From Crossiella sp. SN42 (GTDB lineage: Bacteria; Actinomycetota; Actinomycetes; Mycobacteriales; Pseudonocardiaceae): 64,000 bases of DNA. This document shows, piece after piece, positions 58,055-64,000 of this stretch. The stretch lies in contig NZ_JAMHIV010000015.1 in assembly GCF_023897065.1 (NCBI RefSeq), positions 124,001 through 188,000 on the forward strand, written 5' to 3'. Both the position numbers and the translations under genes were made by a program. The notes below the pieces were generated by a model. That model ran no database searches. It worked only from the letters and a program-made list of their open reading frames with translations, and was not told where the DNA came from. The stretch's first letter is position 1; each line of letters opens with the position of its first letter.

Positions 58055-58226
58055 TGTGTGCGGCGGAAAACACGGATCGGCCACGGAACGCCGACGACCC
58101 GGCACCTGACCCCCTCAAGCACACATCGAGTGATGCCCGTTCGCCCCCAGCGGAATCACCCGATCGCACCCCTGCCCACCCGGCAGTCTGAACCCACCAC
58201 ACCACCGCCACCCTGGGGAGAGAAAG

Positions 58227-59378
58227 GTGCTTCGAACCCGCTTCACCGCCCTGCTCACCGCGTTCCTCCTGCTGCTGACCACCGTGCTGTCCACCGCCAC
58301 CGCGGCGGCCAAGCCCACCCTGGACCTGCCGGCCACCGGCGGCCCGTTCCCGGTCGGCACCACCAACCTGCACCTGGTCGACCACGCCCGGCCTGACCCG
58401 CGGGCGCCCGCGCCAGGACCACGCGAGCTGATGGTCCAGCTCTGGTACCCGGCCGTGCCGGTGGGCGCCCGCGCCCGCTACGGCGATCCCTCGGTCGACC
58501 GGCACTACGCCGACCTGATCACCGCGCTCGGCCTCGGCCGCGGCGAGCCGTTCCTGGACCGGGTGCGCCCCACCGCCCGCCTGGACGCGCCGGTGCTGCC
58601 GGGCAGGTGGCCGCTGCTGCTGCACAGCCACGGCCGAGGCTTGATGCGCAGCACCACCACCGCGATCGCCGAGGGCCTGGCCGCCAATGGCTACGTGGTG
58701 GCCGCCGTGGACCACACCTACGACGCCGCCGCGGTCCGCTTCCCGGACGGCCGCACCGCCACCGCCAACCGCCCGGCCAAGCCCACCGAGCCCGTACTCT
58801 CCGCCGAGGTCCAGGTCCGGGTCGCCGACCTGCGCTTCACCCTCGACCAGCTCAGCACCACCGCCACCCCGCTCCGCCACCGCCTCGACCCGCGCCGGAC
58901 CGGCGTCTTCGGCCACTCCATCGGCGGAGACACCGCGGCCGAGGCCATGCGCGCCGACCGCCGCTTCCGAGTCGGCGCGAACCTCGACGGCGCCTTCTGG
59001 GGCGAGGTCAGGGACAAGGGCACCCCCGGCCCGTTCGCCCTGTTCAGCGCGGGCACAGTCGACCACCCCAGCTTCGCCAGCTGGCGCGCGAACCAGCGGT
59101 CCTGGGGCCGCCACTTCACCCTGCCCGCCGGCGTGCACAGCACCCCCACCGACATCTCCCTGTTCCCGGAAGTCTCCGGCCTCCGCGACCTCCTCAAGGA
59201 CCACCCAGACCTGTACCGCCAGCTCTTCGGCACCCTGGACGGCGTCCGCACCACCCAGCTGTACCGCGCCTACCTCACCGCCCTGTTCGACCACCACCTC
59301 ACCGGCCGCCCAGCCCCGTTACTGGACCAGAACTCCCCACACTGGCCAGAACACAACCTCCTCTGGTCCCACCCCTGA
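58227..59378 (+). CDS. Secreted PAF-acetylhydrolase-like alpha/beta hydrolase (copy 1)
   Basis: A 383-aa protein with a Sec signal peptide (FLLLLTTVLSTATAAA). It has RELMVQLWYPA, typical of type-II PAF-acetylhydrolase relatives, then LLLHSHGRG, YVVAAVDHTYDAAAVRFPDG and the nucleophile elbow GHSIGGDTAAE. The acid and His lie in the last third (LDGAFWGE, AGVHSTPTD). It should cleave short-chain esters or lipids outside the cell. GTG 58227 has GAGAAAGG just upstream. A close relative follows at 59878. Confidence 0.87.
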   Translation: MLRTRFTALLTAFLLLLTTVLSTATAAAKPTLDLPATGGPFPVGTTNLHLVDHARPDPRAPAPGPRELMVQLWYPAVPVGARARYGDPSVDRHYADLITALGLGRGEPFLDRVRPTARLDAPVLPGRWPLLLHSHGRGLMRSTTTAIAEGLAANGYVVAAVDHTYDAAAVRFPDGRTATANRPAKPTEPVLSAEVQVRVADLRFTLDQLSTTATPLRHRLDPRRTGVFGHSIGGDTAAEAMRADRRFRVGANLDGAFWGEVRDKGTPGPFALFSAGTVDHPSFASWRANQRSWGRHFTLPAGVHSTPTDISLFPEVSGLRDLLKDHPDLYRQLFGTLDGVRTTQLYRAYLTALFDHHLTGRPAPLLDQNSPHWPEHNLLWSHP

Positions 59379-59877
59379 CCCCGCAACGGCGACCACCGCC
59401 GTAGCTCCCGCCCGGCGAGCACGCCGCACTACCGCCGGCCCACCCGCACTTGCCGACGCAAGACTCGACGTGACCGCAACCGAGCACCCGCTGCTCGCCG
59501 CGGCCCCGCCACTGCTCAGCACCGCCTTCCTCGACCTCACCCCGCATGCCGCCCGCCAACTCGGCACGGACACCGTGGCCGACCGTCGAAGCCCGCTGGC
59601 GCCGGCCGCCGACGCTGAACCGGCCAAGCCCAAAAACCTGGCCGCCAGCCAACGCCGGCCATCCACCGCTCGCAGGCGTCCCAGCAGGCCAGCCCACCGA
59701 ACTCCGCAGCCAGGCCCGCGGCCCGGATCGAATACGCGCGCCCGCGAACCGCGCCACCACTTCGGCAGCTGAGAATCCTGAGAGCCCCAAAGGGCAGACC
59801 CCGCCCGCCAACGATCATCACCCCATTTCCGCTGGCAGGGTGAAAGGACGGTGAACCACCACTCCAGAGGGGACTCC
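59379..59877. other. 499-base spacer between the two esterase genes
   Basis: No supported gene. It begins with a small hairpin (ACGGCG...CGCCGT, about 59387-59403) that may end the first gene. The remainder is C-rich with no codon-bias signal in any frame, and the promoter and ribosome-binding site (GAGGGG) of the second esterase lie at its end. Confidence 0.5.
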
Positions 59878-61029
59878 ATGCGTTCAACACGGCTGCTGGC
59901 CGTGCTGCTGACCCTGGCCGCCGGCACCGCCACCGCCCTGCCCGCGGCGGCCGCGCCCGCGCGCACGCAGCACCTGGACCTGCCCACGCCCACCGGCCGC
60001 CTGGCCGTGGGCGTCACCGACCTGCACCTGACCGACCCGTCCCGCCCCGATCCCTGGTCCCCAGCCCCGGCGGCCCGCGAGCTGATGGTCCGCGCCTGGT
60101 ACCCCGCGATCGCGGTGACCCCAAGAGCCCGCTACACCGACGACACCATCAGCACCACCGTGGCCGCCCACCTCAACGGCGTCATCGGCGGCGGGGTCAG
60201 CCCGTTCCTGGACCGGGTGCGCCCGCACGCGCGCCAGGACGCCCCGGTGTTCGGCGCGGGCTGGCCGGTGCTGCTGTACAGCCAGGGCCGCGGCGGCATG
60301 CGCGTCCTGTCCACCTCACTGGCCGAGGACCTGGCCAGCCACGGCTACGTGGTGCTGTCGGTGGACCACACCTACGACGCCGCCGCGGTCCGCTTCCCGG
60401 ACGGCCGCGTGGTCAGGGGAAACCGCCCCGAGATCCCCACCGAGGAACAACGGGCCGAAGAGCTCCGCGTCCGGGTCGCCGACCTGCGCACCACCCTCGA
60501 CCAGGCCGTCACCACCCCCCGCTTCCGCGGCCGCCTGGACGTGACCAAGATCGGCGCCTTGGGCCACTCCATGGGCGGCGCCACCGCCGCCGAGACCATG
60601 CGCGCCGACCCCCGCTTCCGCGCGGGCCTCAACCTGGACGGCGGCTTCTGGAACGGAGCCGCCAACCACGGCGTCCCCGGCCCCTTCCTCCTGCTCAGCA
60701 CAGCCGCCCCCGACTACCCCACCTTCACCGCCTGGAAGGCCAACCACCGAGCCTGGGGCCGCCACTTCGCCCTGACCGGCGCCTCCCACTACTCCGCCAC
60801 CGACCTGTCCCTGTTCCCCGACATCTCCGGCGCCCGCGCCCTGCTGCACGACCGCCCAGCCGTCTTCACCGCCCTGTTCGGCGACCTGTTCGGCCCCAGG
60901 GCGACCCAGATCAACCGCACCTACAGCCGAGCCTTCTTCCACCAACACCTGCACGGCATCCCCAGCCCCCTGCTCAACGCCCCATCCCCCGACTACCCAG
61001 AACAAACCCTCCGCTGGTCCCACCCATGA
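59878..61029 (+). CDS. Secreted PAF-acetylhydrolase-like alpha/beta hydrolase (copy 2)
   Basis: A 383-aa paralogue of the gene at 58227, with the same length and motif order: signal peptide MRSTRLLAVLLTLAAGTATA, RELMVRAWYPA, LLYSQGRGG, VVLSVDHTYDAAAVRFPDG and GHSMGGATAAE. The shared HTYDAAAVRFPDG block and ...LRWSHP/LLWSHP ends show a tandem duplication. ATG 59878 is preceded by GAGGGG at five bases. A perfect hairpin terminator follows. Confidence 0.87.
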   Translation: MRSTRLLAVLLTLAAGTATALPAAAAPARTQHLDLPTPTGRLAVGVTDLHLTDPSRPDPWSPAPAARELMVRAWYPAIAVTPRARYTDDTISTTVAAHLNGVIGGGVSPFLDRVRPHARQDAPVFGAGWPVLLYSQGRGGMRVLSTSLAEDLASHGYVVLSVDHTYDAAAVRFPDGRVVRGNRPEIPTEEQRAEELRVRVADLRTTLDQAVTTPRFRGRLDVTKIGALGHSMGGATAAETMRADPRFRAGLNLDGGFWNGAANHGVPGPFLLLSTAAPDYPTFTAWKANHRAWGRHFALTGASHYSATDLSLFPDISGARALLHDRPAVFTALFGDLFGPRATQINRTYSRAFFHQHLHGIPSPLLNAPSPDYPEQTLRWSHP

Positions 61030-61035
61030 CGAACC

Positions 61036-61067
61036 CCGGGCAGCGGCCCCACCCCGCCGCTGCCCGG
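61036..61067 (+). terminator. Perfect 12-bp hairpin terminator
   Basis: CCGGGCAGCGGC (61036-61047) and its exact complement (61056-61067) surround an 8-base loop, seven bases past the second esterase stop. Confidence 0.75.
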
Positions 61068-61690
61068 CCAGCCCCGCCACAACAGCCCCGCCTTGCCCGC
61101 CGCACCCGGCCCACCGCCGCCCACCACCGCCGCTCGCACAATCCACCTGCCCCGGCCAACCGCACGCAGCCCTGCGCCGCTGCCCGCCGCGCCCCGACCT
61201 TGCCCGCCGCACCCGGCCCTACTGCCGTTGCCCGCCCGATCCGACCGGACCCACCGCTGCCGCCAACCCCGCCCCGCGCAGCCCGACACAGCCCACCGCT
61301 GCCGCCCGACACTCCGCCTGCCCGGCCCCGCCTCGCCTAGCCCGCCGCGGGCGGCCCATCGCCGCCCACCCACTCCGCCCACCCGACCCGGTCCACCGCG
61401 CGCAGTTCTGCGTCGCCACCCGCGCAATCTGCCTGCCCAGCCCCTGCCCGCCCCGCATGGCCCACCGCTGCCACCCGACACTCCGCCTGCCCGGCCCGGT
61501 CCACCCCGCGCCGCCCGCGCTGCCACCCGCGCCGCCCGCGCTGCCACCCGCGCCGCCCGCCCAACCCCTCGCTCGCAGCCCCGCGCCGCTGCCGACCCGC
61601 CCCAGCCCACCCCACCCGACCCCGCCTGCCCTGCCCCTCCCCCATTTGTTGTTTCTCCCCCAAAATCCCGCCCAATCGTTGACAACACCC
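61068..61690. repeat. C-rich low-complexity spacer with internal direct repeats
   Basis: About 620 bases with a strong C-over-G skew on the plus strand and no codon-bias signal. A block of about 40 bases starting CCCACCGCTGCC and containing GACACTCCGCCTGCCCGGCC occurs at 61292-61331 and again at 61461-61500 with one change. A 21-base unit built on GCTGCCACCCGCGCCGCCCGC repeats in tandem around 61510-61560. No gene is supported here. Confidence 0.7.
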
Positions 61691-61707
61691 CCTGAGAGCG
61701 CTCTCAT
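61679..61707 (+). promoter_or_regulatory. GH16 promoter with LacI-type palindrome
   Basis: TTGACA (61679-61684) and TCTCAT (61702-61707) are 17 bases apart. The perfect palindrome TGAGAGCGCTCTCA (61693-61706) covers the spacer and most of the -10. It resembles the CebR/CelR-type box TGGGAGCGCTCCCA that controls cellulase genes in actinomycetes. A LacI-family repressor released by an oligosaccharide is the likely control (inference). Confidence 0.7.
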
Positions 61708-61801
61708 CAACCCACGGCAACGCGGCCGGAGACGCACCGACCGTGGCCCGCACCCCTTCCCCCTGCTGTGCCGCCGCCACGGACCGAGGAGGCGCTCGCC
61801 C

Positions 61802-63217
61802 ATGTCCACCGCCAGTCCCCCCATTCGCCGATCTCGTTCCCGTCGCTGGGCGATCGGCGCCGCCGTGGCCGCCGCGGCCACGGTCGTCCCCCTCTCCCTG
61901 TTCGCTCCGGCAGGCGCCGCCGTTCCGCCGCCCCCGCCTGGCTGGTCCCAGGTCTGGGCCGATGACTTCAACGGGCCCTCCGGCTCGCTGCCCTCGGGCA
62001 ACAACTGGATCTTCGACATCGGTCACGGCTATCCCGGCGGGCCCGCCAACTGGGGCACCGGGGAGATCGCCTACCACACCAACAGCCCGAACAACGTCAG
62101 CCTGGACGGTGGCGGCAACCTGCGGATCACGCCGCTGCGGGACGGTGCCGGGAAGTGGACCTCGGCCCGGATCGAGACCCACCGCGGTGACTTCCAGGCG
62201 CCCGCGGGCGGGGTGCTGGCCATCGAGGGCCGGATCCAGATGCCCAACGTCACCGGCACCGCGGCGCTTGGGTACTGGCCCGCGTTCTGGGCGCTGGGCA
62301 CGCCGTATCGCGGGAACTACTGGAACTGGCCTGGTATCGGCGAGTTCGACATCATGGAGAACGTCAACGGGGTCAACTCGGTCTGGGGCGTGCTGCACTG
62401 CGGGGTCAACCCCGGCGGCCCGTGCAACGAGACCGACGGCCTCGGCGCCAGCCGGGCCTGCCCCGGCGCGAGCTGCCAGTCGGCCTTCCACACCTACCGG
62501 TTCGAGTGGGACCGCTCGGTCTCGCCCAACCAACTCCGCTGGTACGTCGACGGCCAGCAGTTCCACAGCGTGCGCCAGGACCAGTTCGACGCGGGCACCT
62601 GGAACAACATGACCAACCACGGCTACTTCATCATCCTCAACGTGGCCATCGGCGGCGCCTTCCCCAACGGCGTGCACGGCGGCACCACTCCGGTGGCGGC
62701 CACCGTGCCGGGGCGGCCGATGCTGGTCGACTACGTCGCGGTCTTCCAGCGCGGCGGTGGTGGCGGCAACCCGACCACGACCAGCGCGCCGCCGCCCGCG
62801 GGTGGCAGCGCGTACAGCCGGTGGGAGGCCGAGCGGTTCGCCGCGCAGTCCGGGGTGCGCACCGAGTCCACTTCGGACAGTGGGGGCGGCTCGAACATCA
62901 GCGGCGTCGGCAACGGCGACTGGGTGCAGTACCGGGGCGTGGACTTCGGTTCCGGGGGTGCGCGGCAGGTGCAGGCCAGGGTCGCCTCCGGCGTGGGTGG
63001 CGGGGCCAGCGGGCTGGTCGAGGTGCGGCTGGACAGCCGGACCGGTCCGGTGATCGGGTCCTTCTCGGTGGGCAACACCGGCGGCTGGCAGAGCTGGCGG
63101 ACCGTGCCGGCCAACCTCAGCCACACCACCGGGGTGCACGACGTCTACCTGACCTTCGCCAGCGGGCAGCCCGCCGACTTCGTCAACGTCAACTGGTTCA
63201 CCTTCGCCGCCAGTTAG
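61802..63217 (+). CDS. GH16 endo-beta-glucanase with C-terminal CBM6
   Basis: A 471-aa secreted enzyme. After a signal peptide with an Arg-rich start (RRSRSRRWAIGAAVAAAATV) the GH16 domain covers about residues 45-320, with the catalytic GEFDIMENVNG (E-x-D-x-x-E), GYWPAFWALG, and YFIILNVAIGGAFP. A Gly/Pro/Thr linker leads to a CBM6-type domain (about 340-471: YSRWEAERFAAQSG, NGDWVQYRGVDFG, NVNWFTFAAS). It should cut beta-1,3- or mixed-linkage glucans such as laminarin. ATG 61802. Confidence 0.93.
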   Translation: MSTASPPIRRSRSRRWAIGAAVAAAATVVPLSLFAPAGAAVPPPPPGWSQVWADDFNGPSGSLPSGNNWIFDIGHGYPGGPANWGTGEIAYHTNSPNNVSLDGGGNLRITPLRDGAGKWTSARIETHRGDFQAPAGGVLAIEGRIQMPNVTGTAALGYWPAFWALGTPYRGNYWNWPGIGEFDIMENVNGVNSVWGVLHCGVNPGGPCNETDGLGASRACPGASCQSAFHTYRFEWDRSVSPNQLRWYVDGQQFHSVRQDQFDAGTWNNMTNHGYFIILNVAIGGAFPNGVHGGTTPVAATVPGRPMLVDYVAVFQRGGGGGNPTTTSAPPPAGGSAYSRWEAERFAAQSGVRTESTSDSGGGSNISGVGNGDWVQYRGVDFGSGGARQVQARVASGVGGGASGLVEVRLDSRTGPVIGSFSVGNTGGWQSWRTVPANLSHTTGVHDVYLTFASGQPADFVNVNWFTFAAS

Positions 63218-63225
63218 CCAGACCC

Positions 63226-63268
63226 GCGGCCGGCCGGTGGAGACGGCGGCGACCCACCGGCCGGCCGC
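63226..63268 (+). terminator. Perfect 15-bp hairpin terminator after GH16
   Basis: GCGGCCGGCCGGTGG (63226-63240) and its exact complement (63254-63268) around a 13-base loop, eight bases after the GH16 stop. Confidence 0.8.
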
Positions 63269-63374
63269 ACCCCAAACTGACCGCACCGAATGTGACCTGG
63301 TTTACACACGTAGTCACCGGCCCGGGTTAGTTTGCCCCCTTGACCGAGGTCTCTCGGCGCAAGGGGGCTGGGCG

Positions 63375-64000
63375 ATGGGCGGCGAACCGCACGCGATGAC
63401 CACGATGGTGCTGACCGCGACCGAGTTCGAGGTGGTGTGGGCGCGGCTCTCGCTCGGCGAGCCGCCGCTGGCGCTGGAGCTGCCCAGCTTCGGCGCCACC
63501 GACTCCGAGCGCCGGATGCTGACCGCGCTGGCCATGGAGTCGCTGCGGCAGCGCGGCCTGGCCGACCGGGTCGGGCCGACCTCCTGGCTCACCGACGCCT
63601 GCCTCGGCCTGGCCGAGTACACCTGGTCCCTGGACGCCCGGCTGTGGACCGGCGAGCTGCTGCGCGCCTTCGGCGCCGCCCGCGGTGAGAGCGGCACGCT
63701 GGCGGTGCGCATCGGCGACACCGTGCACCTGACCCGCCTGCCCGACTACCTGCTGCCCACCGACCTGGCCACGCTGGCCGGCGGCACCCCCAGCGGTCCC
63801 GGCGAGGCGCTGAGCGTGCGCGGTGACTCCCTGGACGCCGCCGCCCGGGCCGCGGGTTCGGACCCGGTGGCCTTCGCCGAGGTGCTCGCCGCGCGCGGCG
63901 AGACCCCGCAGGCCGCCCGCGAGCTGGCCCGGCGCTGCGCCGGATCGGGCTGGTGGGGCCAGTTCGGCTGCACGGTGCGGGACCGGTTCGGCGCGACCAG
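63375..64000 (+). CDS. EspG-family ESX secretion-associated protein (cut by window edge)
   Basis: About 208 codons are visible and the frame is open at the edge. The start VLTATEFEVVWARL followed by LPSFGATDSERRMLTALAMESLRQRGL matches EspG proteins, cytosolic chaperones that bind PE/PPE- or WXG-type substrates of type VII secretion in mycobacteria and relatives. ATG 63375 has GGGGG eight bases upstream. No other ESX gene is in the window, so its partner substrate should lie to the right or elsewhere. Confidence 0.8.
   Translation, partial: MGGEPHAMTTMVLTATEFEVVWARLSLGEPPLALELPSFGATDSERRMLTALAMESLRQRGLADRVGPTSWLTDACLGLAEYTWSLDARLWTGELLRAFGAARGESGTLAVRIGDTVHLTRLPDYLLPTDLATLAGGTPSGPGEALSVRGDSLDAAARAAGSDPVAFAEVLAARGETPQAARELARRCAGSGWWGQFGCTVRDRFGAT

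Overview
This 64-kb window is chromosomal DNA of a high-GC Gram-positive actinomycete. The evidence is very high G+C with strong third-position bias, many GTG starts, a split aerobic cobalamin cluster, tandem S-adenosyl methyltransferases of the PF04672 type, an ESX-type EspG protein and many secreted hydrolases. A Pseudonocardiaceae member (Crossiella, Actinosynnema or Saccharothrix type) is my inference; nothing here names a species.

Layout. 1-8 kb holds a GH78 alpha-L-rhamnosidase cut by the left edge, a nucleotidyltransferase, an AA10 lytic polysaccharide monooxygenase, gnd, an HSL-type esterase and a PucR-like regulator. 8.3-16.1 kb is the first part of an aerobic cobalamin locus: cobN under a cobalamin riboswitch, divergent cobG-cobH-cobIJ, and convergent cobK. 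16.1-24.4 kb carries a GH95 fucosidase, a HigBA-like toxin-antitoxin pair behind an AT-rich promoter, an EamA transporter, a trypsin-fold protein that has lost its catalytic His and Ser, and a SulP transporter fused to carbonic anhydrase. 24.7-27.2 kb is the second cobalamin part, def-cobL-cobM, linked by 4-base or shorter overlaps. A 168-bp imperfect palindrome that looks like a miniature transposon lies just upstream of def and of a secreted cyclophilin. 28-34 kb has an SDR, an XdhC-like protein, an aldo/keto reductase, a GH92 mannosidase and a tandem-repeat region.

34-42 kb is the most unusual stretch. It has a Clp-N/HTH protein with two palindromes sitting on its promoter, then tRNA-Sec, selA and selB, then a MauE-type membrane protein divergent from an operon of an unknown soluble protein, a CxxC thioredoxin-fold protein, a Tat-exported six-cysteine protein, a 46-residue membrane peptide and a polytopic membrane protein. 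The last two share one reading frame, separated by a single TGA that is followed by a bSECIS-like hairpin.

42-51.5 kb contains a secreted subtilase, an ABC-2 exporter pair, an acyltransferase, a 471-aa protein of unknown function and a secreted DNRLRE-type protein. 51.5-58 kb contains an NYN/PIN-fold protein coupled to a PAS-GGDEF-EAL protein whose EAL half looks dead, two PF04672 methyltransferases, a ROK regulator and another methyltransferase. 58-64 kb has two tandem PAF-acetylhydrolase-like secreted esterases, a repeat-rich spacer, a GH16-CBM6 glucanase behind a LacI-type palindrome, and an EspG gene cut by the right edge.

Taken together the region encodes saprophytic polysaccharide turnover (GH78, AA10, GH95, GH92, GH16), most of the corrin ring-building pathway and the selenocysteine incorporation machinery. 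selD, cobB/O/Q, cobS/T and any certain selenoprotein are not in this window.
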